Shown piece by piece: positions 33,900-44,671 of a stretch of DNA of 64,000 bases; the first letter of the stretch is position 1, and each line of letters starts with the position of its first letter. Made by a program: the position numbers and the translations under genes. Location of the stretch: assembly GCA_022478985.1 (NCBI GenBank), contig JAKSZP010018564.1:1-64000 (forward strand), read 5' to 3'. This DNA is from Massospora cicadina. Taxonomy: Eukaryota > Entomophthoromycota > Entomophthoromycetes > Entomophthorales > Entomophthoraceae. The notes beneath the pieces were generated by a model that was not told the origin of the DNA, made no database searches, and worked only from the letters and a program-made list of their open reading frames with translations.

Positions 33900-35170
33900 C
33901 TAGTTTAAGATGTTTTACATGGATGATCTAAAAAACTCAGAATGGAGTTGCCAACTGTCAACAAGAACGCCTTGAATACTGCAGATCATCAGAAAATGCT
34001 GCCTTAAAGGAGAGATACCAATATTGAGGAAGGAGTCAAAGATGTCATTAAATTTAGCATGAGTTACTAGGGAAAGTAACGTTATTAAAGAAAAAAAGGA
34101 ATCTAGTTCAAGAAGTTTTATTCTTGAAAACTGAATGTGAAGTGGATCACATTTATTTATGGCTTTCAGCACAGACATAAAGCTTCTGTTGAAGCAAGTC
34201 AAAGAGTTGAATATTCATAAGTGTGAATGTGAGCTCTAGGTGGTGATCAACGCTGAAGAAAAGACCTCAAGAATTTCAGTTGGGAAGTTGACTATTCCAT
34301 AAAATATGCTGACCACATTCATAGCCTTTTTGGAGATGACTCCTGAAATCACTCCTCAAGTCAGTCGAGTAGCTGAACCAAGATTGGTAACTAGAGAAGC
34401 TTTGGGGAATATAAAGCTAAGCCAAAATTACCCACATTACATTGGGATAACGCCCCTGCGTTTTTCAATTATTTGACATGAAAATGTTTGGGTACGACAA
34501 TTGTCAAAAAGCTTAGATGGCGTGAACTGTTTGGACACTGATTGTCAGAACTTAGTGTTACCCCATCTAGAGGGGGACAGCTGGTCATACTCAGAGGCCA
34601 AGGCAGCCATAACAAAAGAATTTGGATTTCCCAAGCATATGTTTTGAAGCGCAAACAGGATTCATAGTAATTCAATTCCAGAAGGATGATCTTTAGCGAG
34701 ATTTGCCAATCAATTCTACCAATAATCACAAATTTTAGTCGAGGAAAAAAGTATTGGATGAATTGGATGCATGGATTGAGTTGCAAGCGGCCCTTCAGCC
34801 TTATTGCACTTTACATTTAATGATGTCTTCCATGTTTGATACTGAGATAACCACCTCGCAGATGGTGGATCATTTAAAGATATTAGGAGCTACTTTTGAT
34901 GTCCCTAATAGAAGCTTCAAACTGAGTCCAGTACGAAATTCGAATCCTACAAAGGGGACCGAGGCTCTAAGGAGTCCAATAGTCAAAACGTGCTGGTAAA
35001 TAAGCATGAAGAGTTTAATTGGATTGATAAGAAAGAAAAACGCTGTTATAATTGCAGAGGAAAGGGACACTTTGCTCTTCAATGCAAGAAGCCAAAGGAG
35101 CAAATTAATGTAGTCCAGGTGAAAGAGTCCAAACCCACACAGGAGTTAAGAAAAGGGCATGCGGCCTAGA
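33900..35170 (+). pseudogene. gag of element C with CCHC zinc knuckle
   Basis: The capsid-like part is frameshifted. Open pieces include LDELDAWIELQAALQPYCTL at 34754, within an 81-codon frame. The nucleocapsid motif CYNCRGKGHFALQC is intact at 35044-35085 (C-x2-C-x4-H-x4-C), followed by basic KKPKE. The knuckle packages the RNA genome in related elements. This is the only clear knuckle in the window. Confidence 0.8.
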
Positions 35171-36259
35171 TGAAGAACAGTCTAGAGCTGCAGATAAGCC
35201 CGTTCCCCCTAATATCTTGTATGAAAATTGACATTAGTGATATGTTTGTCAATGAGGAAACGCAGAAGGCTAAACAAGTACAATTTGGATGTTAACACAG
35301 TAACCAGATCCTGAGCAAAGGGATTGACCCTAAATAAATAAGGAAGTTTCTTGGCCGTAAGTATGACAACTAGTGGACAAGATTTTAGCTGTGAAGAATC
35401 TGAAATAATAGACTGAGATCAAATAAGATTAGGCAGTACTGTCTATCTCCCTTAGCATAATCAAGTAAAAGTTTCCTGGTCTATTGATACAAATTATTCA
35501 AACCCTCGATTCAGCGGAAAAATCTCTATACACTCCGTAAATAAAATTTTACAATACTCTGAGTGTACATATACTGATATACCGGTTAATTAAGTATGGG
35601 TGCAGGCAATAGTTGACAGTGGAGCGCATATCAATATTGTCTTGACCAAGCTGGTGAAGAAGATAAGAACCTTGCCTGATATGGAACACAAGAAAGAATA
35701 TGGGACAGCTGGACCAAATAAACCATTTCCCTTAAAGCTTATAGCGCTTTGCCACTATGATTTTGATCTTTAGTGGTATCCATCCCTGCAATAGTTTTGG
35801 CCAACCAAAAATACAATATTCTAATGCATGTGGAGTTTCTATGGAAATATGGAGTTAAAAGCAACTTCAAAGAAAATATGTTGACCATATTAGGTAAGAC
35901 ATTACCAAAGTATTTATCAAAAAGATGGATAAGCACCACTTAAAAGGAGGAATAATTTCATTAATCTTATCTGCAATGACAGCATTGTCCTAATTTGTTA
36001 CCAATTAGTAAGCGAAAAATGATGAGAAATACTGACGGAAATCCTGGAAAATTGGGAATTCTGTTGAGGATCAAGAGTTTTAAGAACCATAACACCAGGA
36101 TCACAGATCATAGTCAACATGGGATTGACGTTGTAGATACCCAAGCTGCTGTATAGAGAAGTTGGAAGCCCCTGGTTAAAGTCCAGAGTAGAGCCTTGGG
36201 TTTCTTCTGGAATAATTATACCGGACCATGTATAAATTCAATTTCTTCTGACTAATTTG
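35171..36259 (+). pseudogene. Retropepsin and linker of element C
   Basis: The protease active site reads IVDSGAHINIVLTKLVKKI from 35609 (D-S-G), with EYGTAGPNKPFPLKL downstream near 35697. Stops and shifts follow; the linker to RT is decayed. It would mature the Gag-Pol precursor. Confidence 0.75.
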
Positions 36260-36937
36260 AGTGAATTTGATGAAGATTGAGAAGAACAAGATTATCACGT
36301 TTGCTCATATAATCCTGATGGCTAAATTGAGGAAACTTTACTGTTTTAGGACTCTCAATAAGATGGGATTAATGGCAGAGGTGACCAAAAACAACAATCT
36401 ATTAGTTGATCAAGAGCAACTCGCTGATCTGACGGACAAACAGCAGGATAAGGTGCTTAAATTATTTGACAAGTATTGGAAAGTATTCTCCCAGGATGAC
36501 CATTATTTTGTGATGTGTGAGCAATGCATCCACAAAGTTGATACTGAGGAAAATTTGCCGTTAAGGATGAGACCTATTCGATGGTTGAAGGCAGCTGAAG
36601 CAGTTTGGAAGGAGAGATCAGCAAACTAGAGAAGCATGGGCTTCTAGTTCCATCATCAAGTCCTTTGGTGAGCCCTATCATGATCTTAAAAAGAAGATTG
36701 GCTCTAATCAGGTGTTGATAAATTATTGGAAGCTGAATAAGATAACGAAAAAAGGATTTTTATCTACTACTATGAATCAATGATGCATTAGATCAATTGG
36801 GAGAAGTGAAGTATTTTCTCCAAAATTGATCTAATATTAATATATTGGCAAATCATTTTGCTAATGGAAGACCAGGAGACATGTGCGTTCATTACCACGC
36901 AGGGGCTGTATCAATCGCCATGGATGACAACAGGTCT
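36260..36937 (+). pseudogene. Truncated reverse transcriptase of element C
   Basis: Open from 36261 for 122 codons through the pre-RT linker (DKQQDKVLKLFDKYWKVFSQ) and the start of the fingers (LPLRMRPIRWLK). It then continues out of frame through EISKLEKHGLLVPSSSPLVS near 36635, KLNKITKKGFLS near 36732 and CAFITTQGLYQSPWMTTGL near 36880. There the RT stops, just before the palm: the YxDD box, connection, RNase H and integrase N-terminus are missing and integrase core follows at once. Confidence 0.8.
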
Positions 36938-37570
36938 TGTTGAGCAATAATGGATTGACTTTCACGTCCCACGTGTCCTGAGATTGAATGAATAATGGAG
37001 TTTTTTAGGAGTCATGTTATTACCTTACCAGCCACAGATAAAAGGACTGTTAGAATGGGTCAATGGAGCGCTGGTCATGATGCTGAGGAAGCTGTTCTCA
37101 GGGAGAACTTCTGCATGGGGAATGTTCCTTAGCTCAGTGATATTCACATAAATATTAGTTATCATACCCCAACAGGAAATACGCCATTTGAATTACTATA
37201 TGGAAGGATGGCCATAATACCGCTGATTTCTTATTTGGTGGTTGAACTAACATTGGGGATGAGTGCCAAGAAGTACCTGATCCAATTGTAAAATACCTGA
37301 TAGAGATGCAATCACAAGCATTTGATATGACCTTGAAGAAAAGTATCAAGGCAAAAACGACGGATGATAAGAACTGACTGTCTTAATAGAATACCTAATA
37401 GGCGAAAAAGTTATCTATTGCAATACACATGGTTTCAGGAGAGAAACAAGCTAGATGCATTGCGGTCACGTCCATTCAAAATTATCTCTATGACAACAAT
37501 GGATACCTATTCCACTTAGAACCTCTTGGATGGAAGGATTGTGATTGAGTTCATGCTAAATATTTAAAGC
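36938..37570 (+). pseudogene. Integrase C-terminal half of element C
   Basis: Begins LLSNNGLTFTSHV near 36940, where the second catalytic Asp position reads Asn. It continues with YQPQIKGLLEWVNGALVMML near 37030, holding the catalytic Glu, then TPTGNTPFELLYGRMAIIPL near 37165 and RSRPFKII near 37465. The first catalytic Asp and zinc domain are absent because of the deletion. Confidence 0.78.
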
Positions 37571-38010
37571 AGTGGATTGAAGAAAAAATAATGAAAATAG
37601 TGTTCCCAAAGGACCGATGATCCATTGAGATGACTATGTCCTGATGATTTTGTTAAGTCCTAAAAAGGGACCGCTGAACCAAAACAGATGGCTAGGTCTT
37701 AAAAAATAAGGCCTCTTAATCGATGAAAACTGGTAGTTCAAAGTATACCTCAGATCCTGTTTAAGAGGATATTCTAAAAGATGGACCACTGAACTGAGTG
37801 AAGGTCATTTCCAATATAAAAAAGTAAAAGAGATTGATAAAAATATATTGGAAAAAATAATAAAAATGCACAGAAAAAAGAAATATTTTTATAATTTTTT
37901 ATTGGTTGTCCTCGACTTGGGGATGATTCCGCCTATGTTGCATCTTGAAAGAGGGATGATCTATCATAGTAGGAGAAAACAAATCATTGAACTCTATTTA
38001 AGATCAGTTG
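37571..38010. other. End of C pol to start of antisense frame, no gene
   Basis: AT-rich, with ACTTGGGGATGATTCCGCC near 37915, whose minus strand vaguely resembles the SINE 3' tail. No duplication or body supports a separate insertion. Confidence 0.35.
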
Positions 38011-38911
38011 CTAGCAAGAGCTAGACCTACTAGAAGCAAAGTTCAAAATGTGTAGGCTTATCCCTTTGAGAACGTGACAAGGGGAAGAGAGATGAAAATA
38101 TTGGTACTTGCCAAACTTGATACCCCATAGGAGGTGGGAAGCAACAGAACAATAAGATGAAGTCAGTGAATAACTCTGAGTAATAACAATATGTTTTTGG
38201 AGCCAGAAGATTGGTTTTTGCACTTGCCATTGGGCTTTGTCAAGAACGTTGAACATATGAGCCAGCATCAAGCACGGAATACTAGGCTGGGGTTGCCAAA
38301 TCATGCCCCCTAATAAAACCATCAGGGGAAGGTACCGATTGGACGCTCCAGAAACAAGATAGTCATGTAGGGAGCAGATAGCCTTTGAATTTGATGACTA
38401 CGAGCTTCTTGGAAGTGAAAGCAGAATGAGCAATGAAAGCTGGGTGAGGCTGAAAGCTTTGTGGCCCAACTTTGAAGAAGTTAGCTGGAAAAATGAAGGG
38501 CATTGGCTGCAACGTTATTATCTAGGATGTTTTCAAGATTAGTGGGGTTCATAACTGTAGATAGAGCCTCAGTTACTTGGGTCCTTAATTCTGCGAAGGG
38601 AGTTCAAAATGTTTGCAGTTTCTGATGGCTAGTTCATTTGACAGAACAGCTGGTTTGTAAAACTGGCTGAGTCTAGAAAGGAACTCCAAAAGCAAGTCAG
38701 ATACGGCAAGGAATGATAGATCAAGTGCAGAGGACATTGCTTCAGGAGGTTTGATGATGATTGTAGGAGTATTTGCGAATGGAGTTGAATTCAGAAGAGT
38801 ATAAAAATCTAAATAGGGAGATGATGACAGAGGAAGGATTGGCCGTGAGTTGTTTAAGACAAATGCTAACCTAGTTTTGTTGGGGTTAGATACCATTTCA
38901 GTTAGTTCCAC
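38011..38911 (-). pseudogene. Antisense gene in element C, downstream part
   Basis: A minus-strand frame opposite to C's own genes, between pol and the 3' LTR. Open from 38911 to 38585 (VELTEMVSNPNKTRLAFVL, then IIIKPPEAMSSALDLSFLAV), then frameshifted, with LLQSWATKLSA near 38475, and open again at 38322-38011. Leu/Ser/Pro-rich; no known domain. It is directly continuous with the frame ending at 44667 once element B is removed. It could be an accessory antisense ORF of the element or a captured host gene fragment. Not recognised. Confidence 0.5.
38907..38911. repeat. Target-site duplication of element B, left
   Basis: TCCAC, identical to 44667-44671. Confidence 0.93.
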
Positions 38912-39709
38912 TGTGGGATCCGCCAATGGATGCCACAAATAATTTAAGAAAGTGAGATATTTACTTTTTAATAAAAGTATAAAGTAACACTTATTAAGGT
39001 TTTTTATGTTTTTTTATATACAAGCAGGGAAAAACCAGAAAGGGTCCCTTTCTCAATACTAGTTTTTTCTATTTAAACTAGCTTGACTTTCAAGACCAGG
39101 GGTATTTGAGGCAAAAGAATGCAAAGCTCAGTTATCTAAATTAGGAAATATAGGTTTTCAGCCTATCAAATTGAAGATAAAATTATTTTGAGGCAAAACT
39201 GACCCATGTGGTAATAATTTGATGTATTGTATCCAATCACCTTAAAGTAAAATCTTTTCACCTCAGTGGTGAGCTGACTTGTGTGGTAATGATTGGCTAA
39301 TCCTTACCCTATCATCATCAAGTAGAATCATCACACCTCAGGAGGGCTTAGATCCGAGTGGTAATGATTTGTTCACTCACACCTAATCATTGACGGGTAA
39401 AATCTTTTCACCTTGTGGAGGTTCAAATCCATACAATACTGAACACCTCAGATTCAGCCAAGAAGTTGGAGTAATCCTATTATTAGTTTTTACCTTTTTA
39501 GGCCGATTTTGATTATAATTCTTATTTCTCCAATAGTTAGGATTCCACCAAGAATCCACTAGGGTCTTTTCACCTTTTGTACTCATATCATTAATAACTA
39601 CTATACTATTTGAAGTTTGGGCAGGTGATGGGCCAATCATGGTAGCAGATTCAGAAGCACTCATACCATAACAATCTTTCTTCTAGGTTGAGAAAGTGAA
39701 TGTCTGACA
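38912..39709 (-). repeat. 3' LTR of element B
   Basis: 798 bp, TGTGGGATCCGCC to GAATGTCTGACA, colinear with 43869-44666. Confidence 0.95.
39383..39664 (-). CDS. ORF inside the 3' LTR of element B
   Basis: A 93-codon frame on the element's sense strand, beginning MSASESATMIGPSPAQTSNS and basic in the middle (NQNRPKKVKT). The same frame is open in the other LTR. It lies entirely in the LTR, starting about 45 nt in, so in the 3' LTR it sits directly after pol. It resembles nothing I know. It may be a small LTR-encoded protein or a chance frame. Confidence 0.35.
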   Translation of the reverse strand: MSASESATMIGPSPAQTSNSIVVINDMSTKGEKTLVDSWWNPNYWRNKNYNQNRPKKVKTNNRITPTSWLNLRCSVLYGFEPPQGEKILPVND

Positions 39710-39722
39710 TTGTCCCCCTCAA
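39710..39722 (-). promoter_or_regulatory. Polypurine tract of element B
   Basis: The minus strand reads TTGAGGGGGACAA directly before the 3' LTR start TGTCAGAC. Confidence 0.75.
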
Positions 39723-39744
39723 GAATGTTGGGAGGGGTGTAGGG

Positions 39745-40678
39745 TCATAGGAAGCGGCCATGTACCCGGTTTATGATAATTCCAGTGGCCAGAGACTTTA
39801 TAGAATACTCATTTCCTTTCTTATACGTGATGGTGAATGGCCCTTCCCAGATTAATCCAAGTTTGCCACTTTGAGGAGTTATGCGATTGTGGTAATATAA
39901 AACCTTATTCAACACTTGGAAAGAGGGTAGGGGAGCTCGGAGCTCATTGTCAGCTTGGCCTTCTTTAGTAACTGTTTTAGCTAGGTTGGTCATAGTCTCT
40001 GATTGAAGCTGAATGATGTGGTTAGCTAATATTTGCATGGCTTTTTCAGGCTCCTCTCCTCTAGATAAGACATCCTTATCTAGAAGAGCAGGTATGCCTG
40101 GTTCCCTGCCATACAAAACTTGGAAAGGGGACATTTTCAAAATCCGGTGATAGCTAATTCAGTAAGCCATATGCGCGCTTGGGAGATATTGATCCCAATG
40201 AAGGGGATTAGATGAAGCCATTTTCCATAATATCGAAACCAGAGTACCATTGGCTCACTCTACTGTACCATTGGTTGAGGGGTTATATGGAGCTGAGAAC
40301 ATTTGCTGGGCTCCCATAGAAGCATCTAAGGTTTTGACTACTCTGGAGGTGAAGTTTTTTCTATTATCGCAGAATAGTACTTGAGGGCACCCGTGTCAAG
40401 TGAAAGTATTTTGGTGAAGAAAGGTGGCAGTGGCCTTAGCAGTTTGGGCCAGTAACGCCACATCTTCAACCCACTTCATGAAGTGATCGATGCCTACCAA
40501 AAATGTATCTGTTTCCACCTGTGGTTTTAGGGAGCAGCCCTACTACATTCAAACTTATTGTATGGAATGGCTGCTGTGTGGTAGTCAGCTGATATTGATA
40601 TCTAGTCTTGAATCAAGACTGCTTCTTACACGTAAGGCAAGCATCCAAGACTTTGACAATAGCTTCCATGATTCCTTC
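39745..40678 (-). pseudogene. Integrase of element B
   Basis: From the zinc motif (DACLTCKKQ near 40640) through the core in two or three frames. The first catalytic position reads Asn (SLNVVGLLPKT near 40555). IDHFMKWVEDVALLAQT follows near 40485. The second Asp is kept in LFCDNRKNFTS near 40370, and the Glu is kept in YNPSTNGTVE near 40270. The last 131 codons (40140-39745) are open: SPFQVLYGREPGIPALL, then a GPFT-like module and the end VHGRFL. The loss of the first Asp would abolish strand transfer. Confidence 0.85.
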
Positions 40679-41548
40679 CTAGAAATACCGATACTTTATC
40701 CACTCATAGGTTTTCTTTGATCCTCCATGGCCTAAAATTGAATGAGCTTCCAGGATGACAGATACATGTTCCAAGGGTCGTAGGTAAGGCAACCACTTTG
40801 CCCCCACTTGTTCATACAATTTTCCTTTTTCTACTTTTGAGTTATGGGAGTGCCAGGACAACATCTTCTGTACAGGTTCATCCTCATCTTCCCAGCCGTT
40901 TGGGGTCATTATACTATTATACAGCCGCTCTGCTTCACTATTATTTAGATGGAGTATGGGCAGCCAAGTTAACCCATCAACGTTCATGTGGTGGGTTCCA
41001 TCGCAGTGTTTGATCTTCATATCGTAATGCTGGAGCTTTAGAGCCCAGCGAGCTAAGCGCCCTGTAGGGTCCTTCATGTTATGCAACCATTTCAAAGAGG
41101 CATGGTCCTTGATCACAGTGAAAGAGGTCCCATACAAGAAAGGGCGATAATGCTTCACTGCGAGTAGAACGGCGAGACACACCTTTTCAGTAACACTATA
41201 GTCGCGTTCTGCCTTTGATAACATTTTACTAAAATATGAGACAGAATGATTTACCCCTTTTTCATCTAATTGGGCTAGGATGGCCCCGACGGCGTAGTCT
41301 GAAGCGTCTGTAAACAAGATAAACGGTTTTCCATAATCAGGATGCCTTATAATAGGCCATTCTTGCAGCAGCAACTTCATTGTTTCATAGGCGGCCTTCT
41401 GTTCAGTGCCCCATTGAAAAGGGATATTCTTTTTTAGTAAACGAACAAGGGGCTCGCTGAGCTGAGCAAACTTAGGGATGAATTGATGGTAATACCCCAT
41501 CATCCCTAAAAATACCTGTATACCCTGTAGGTTTTTGGGGGGAGGCAT
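40679..41548 (-). pseudogene. RT connection, RNase H and integrase zinc region of element B, 289 codons open
   Basis: The longest open frame in the window. Order: RT connection (VFLGMMGYYHQFIPKFAQL), RNase H-like domain with catalytic Asp in FILFTDASDYAVGAILAQ, VSYFSKML, CLAVLLAVKHYRPFLYGTSF, VIKDHASLKWL (third acid kept) and THHMNVDGLTWLP, then the tether and the first His of the integrase zinc motif (HSILGHGGSKKTYEWIKYRY). The in-frame ATG is only an internal Met; the frame extends upstream past one stop. Confidence 0.88.
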
Positions 41549-42466
41549 TATGGCAATTGCTTCAACTTTATCTTATATGAGTTGAATTCCTTCTCGAGAA
41601 ATGGTATGTCTGAGGAAGTTTAATTTCTTTTGAAAGAAAGAACACTTTGAAGGCTTTAATTTGATAGTTGAGCGTCATAAGCGTTGGACTACTTTTTCAA
41701 GTGATCAAGGTGCTCATTGAAGGTCTTCAAAAATATGGTAATGTCATCAAGGTAGACAATAACGCAGGTTAACTTGAGATCTTGAAAAATGTGGTCCATT
41801 GCACGCTGGAAAGAATAAGGTGCGTTGCACAACCCTTGAGGTAATCGCGTGGGTTGGAAAAGACCTTCACTGAATATCAAAGAGCTTTTCTCCTGGTCTT
41901 GGGGAGATAGATCAATTGCCAATAACCACTGGCCAAGTCCATGGCGGAGAAAAAATTTGAGCCTGAGAGCTGGGCCAGGGCATCGTCAATGTGTGGGATA
42001 GGATAGCTATCCTTTTTTGTGAGATTGTTTAACCTGCAGTAGTACTTAACTACCCGGTGACCTCCATTTTTTTCTTAATTAGCAGTAGGGGGGAAGACCA
42101 AGGGCTTTGCGAAGGAACTAATAACTCCGCATCTAATAACTGCGTGAGTTCCGTCCTCATTTGTTGTTCCTCCACCTTTGACTTGCGATAAGGTTTGGAC
42201 TGTATGGGATGAACATCACCCACATCGATGGAGTGGCACCAGCCCTTCATGTGTCCATAATCATTGTCCAACTTCGAAAATATATCACTATACTCACCCA
42301 GAAGAGTTTGCACTTTCTCCAAATCATCTGAGGTCAGCTCGTCCGAGATATGGACGTTTGGTAAGGTACATACTAGGTTATCTGCAGGCAGGCCTAAATC
42401 TGCTATTGAGCCAATAGAGTGGATTTGTTCAACTTCCTCCACAGGGAGTAAAACCCCTCGGCCCAC
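41549..42466 (-). pseudogene. Reverse transcriptase of element B
   Basis: The N-terminal 138 codons are open (42466-42050): pre-RT linker LGEYSDIFSKLDNDYGHMKG, HPIQSKPYRKS and LLDAELLVPSQSPWSSPLLL. A shift follows; LTKKDSYPIPHIDDALAQLS and FFSAMDLASGYWQL lie near 42000-41925 in another frame. The palm is open again at 41922-41689 with GLFQPTRLPQGLCNAPYSFQ and VIVYLDDITIF, the YLDD box intact at 41743-41754. Catalytic residues are kept but the chain is split by at least two frameshifts. Confidence 0.88.
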
Positions 42467-42546
42467 CTCTTGATGCTTTTTTATGATTATGACCTTTTTG
42501 GTGAGGTTTCCAACAATAGAATAATAGGCCTCTGATAGGCTTGGTC

Positions 42547-42963
42547 TTAAAGGCCAGGCAATACCCGAGGCTCAAAAGGGCTAACTCCATCGATGCTTAA
42601 GAGGTGCAATAAGCAGTGGCGCGGGATTTTAAGTGTAATTTTTGTATCAACCACTCGTTGTTCACCTGGCTTAATCACCACTACATCGGCCACATAAAAT
42701 GGTATACCATTGCTAGCCTCCACGGAATCAGGCAATTTCTTAGTGTGGCGCCCAGAAGTGACATAATGTAATGACAAAGCGGAAGAGGGGTATTCACCCA
42801 AGAAGGTGTAGTCATTCTTGACAGGTTCTTTGTTGCATAAGATTAATGGAACATCGTAGTTCATTAAAGATAGGAACCCTTGCTTCAGGTTGATGATGCC
42901 ATCATATTTGATCATAAATTGAGTACTTATAAGAAAATCATAGTAGTTATTATCTAAGGCCAC
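42547..42963 (-). pseudogene. Protease C-terminus and protease-RT linker of element B
   Basis: 138 codons open. The start (YYDFLISTQFMIKYDGIINL) fits the C-terminal part of a gypsy retropepsin; the rest is the variable linker ahead of RT (VVVIKPGEQRVVDTKI, SPFEPRVLPGL). A frameshift separates it from the active-site part. Confidence 0.65.
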
Positions 42964-43050
42964 AGCAGGGGCTGATAGGATAAGCTTCCCAATGCATATG
43001 GGAAGAGAGGAGTAAGCGCCAAGAGCATGGGTGTTGTTTGGGCCTGCAGT

Positions 43051-43250
43051 TCAAAATTCTTTAATACAATCCAAGTCAGGCATCAATTTAATCTTTTTCA
43101 TCAGCCAAGATGAAATTACATTTACTGGAGAACCTGTATCCAGGATAACCAATACCTGAACTTTGTGAACAACTACTTCAACCTTGGTAAGTGTGCTTCC
43201 AAAGTTGGCCAATAGCGCTAAGACCTCCTTGAGATGAAAAGTGGAGGTTA
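43051..43250 (-). pseudogene. Retropepsin active-site half of element B
   Basis: VQVLVILDTGSPVNVISSWL has a perfect D-T-G-S active site (43129-43140). It lies in a 107-codon open frame (43374-43051) directly upstream of the linker region. It processes Gag-Pol in gypsy elements. Confidence 0.85.
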
Positions 43251-43847
43251 ATTTGCGTGCAGTCTCAGGGTGAGTCTCCATAATAGACTGCAGGGTATGC
43301 CTTCGCTGTAAAGGGTTTCTAGACTTGATAGGAGCTGATCTGCTTTGCTGGCTGTCTCGATAGTTTCCATACAACCTACAACTTGGCAGAGGTAAGTTTC
43401 CTCAGGTATGGTGGTTTCATCTACTCCTTCGGCGTTTAGGCAATCAGGGACCTCCACTTCCACGGGAGCTCTCAATAAGTAGTACCCAGCATCATCATAA
43501 CCCCCTTCAAAGTCAACCTCAGAGGTATTTTCAACCATGGGCAAGGTTGTAATTGAAATGGGGGATATACCCCTAGGGCACGCACTAGTTAGCTGAGTGG
43601 AAAGAGAACCCTCAGTAGGGATCTCTGCTTTACGTTGCACTGAAGCTGCAGATGTTGCAGAGAGGATAGGCCTAGGTGGCCTCACTCTCAATGGTTTAAA
43701 TGGACTGTTGCTCTAGCTTTTTAAGATGGGAGAAAAAGCTAGCTAGTTGCTTCTCAAGAGCAACTAGTCAGAATCCAGGAGTGCTGCTCACGTTTTCAGC
43801 CTTTATTACTTTTTTTAATACTTTATCGAAGTATTCAGGGGAATTGA
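43251..43847 (-). pseudogene. gag-side region of element B, shortened
   Basis: Only about 0.6 kb lies between the PBS and protease. It holds FFSHLKKLEQQS near 43725 and an open 147-codon frame at 43691-43248 rich in Asp, Glu, Thr and Val (VEVPDCLNAEGVDETTIPEE). No capsid major homology region or zinc knuckle was found. It looks like a gag with an internal loss, or an unusual one. Confidence 0.5.
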
Positions 43848-43865
43848 CCCCTGTAGTGAGCACCA
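43848..43865 (-). promoter_or_regulatory. Primer-binding site of element B
   Basis: The minus strand reads TGGTGCTCACTACAGGGG three bases inside the 5' LTR. It is the cleanest copy of the 18-mer shared by A, B, C and D. Confidence 0.75.
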
Positions 43866-43868
43866 AAT

Positions 43869-44666
43869 TGTGGGATCCGCCAATGGATGCCACAAATAAT
43901 TTAAGAAAGTGAGATATTTGCTCTTTAATAAAAGTATAAAGTAACACTTATTAAGGTTTTTTATGTTTTTTAATTATACAAGCAGGGAAAACCAGAAAAG
44001 ATATTTTCTCAATACTATTTTTTCCTATTTAAACTAGTTTGACTTTCTAGACCAGGGGTATTTGAGGCAAAAGAATGCAAAGCTCAGTTATCTAAATTAG
44101 GAAATATAGGTTTTCAGCCTATTAGATTAAAGATAAAATTTTTTTGTGGCAAAACTGACCTGTGTGATAATGATTTGATGTATTGTATCCAATTACCTCT
44201 GAGTAAAATCTTTTCACCTCAGTGGTGAGCTGACTCATGTGGTAATGATTGGCTAATCCTTACCCTATCATTGTCAAGTAGAATCGTCATACCTCAGGAG
44301 GGCTCAGATCTGAGTGGTAATGATTTGTTCATTTGCACCCAATCATTGATGGGTAAAATCTTTTCACCTTGCGGAGGTTCAGATCCATGCGATACTGAAC
44401 ACCTCAGATTTGGCCAAGAAGTTGGAGTAATCCTATTTTTAGTTTTTACCTTTTTAGGCTGATTTTGATTATAATTCTTATTTCTCAAATAGTCAGGATT
44501 CCACTGAGAATCCACTAGGGTCTTTTCGCCTTTTGTACTCATATCATCAATAACTACTATATTATTTGAAGTTTGGGCAGGTGATGGGCAGATCATGGTA
44601 GCAGATTCAGAAGCACTCATACCTACAACAATCTTTCTCCAAGGTTGAGAAAGTGAATGTCTGACA
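43869..44666 (-). repeat. 5' LTR of element B
   Basis: 798 bp, same length and ends as 38912-39709. Confidence 0.95.
44294..44628 (-). CDS. ORF inside the 5' LTR of element B
   Basis: Same frame as 39383-39664, open for 111 codons (MSASESATMICPSPAQTSNN) despite about 8 percent divergence between the LTRs. It is also open upstream through the LTR edge into the interrupted antisense gene, so a frame of 153 codons spans the junction. Function unknown; it could be a chance frame. Confidence 0.35.
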
Positions 44667-44671
44667 TCCAC
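44667..44671. repeat. Target-site duplication of element B, right
   Basis: TCCAC, partner of 38907-38911. Confidence 0.93.

Larger units (their letters stand above)
38912..44666 (-). mobile_element. Ty3/gypsy LTR retrotransposon B, complete with perfect target duplication
   Basis: 5755 bp, minus strand, two 798-bp LTRs (38912-39709 and 43869-44666), TG...CA, flanked by TCCAC on both sides. By eye the LTRs differ at roughly 60 positions, mostly transitions. Protease, RT, RNase H and integrase follow in gypsy order with long open stretches. It is the least decayed LTR element here and the innermost of the nest. The gag space is short (about 0.7 kb) with no zinc knuckle. Confidence 0.95.

Noticed and set aside
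37905..37935. Possible second SINE tail (minus strand ATCATCCCCAAGTCGAGG)
   Set aside because: No SINE body or target duplication around it; the resemblance is limited to the CATCCCC core.
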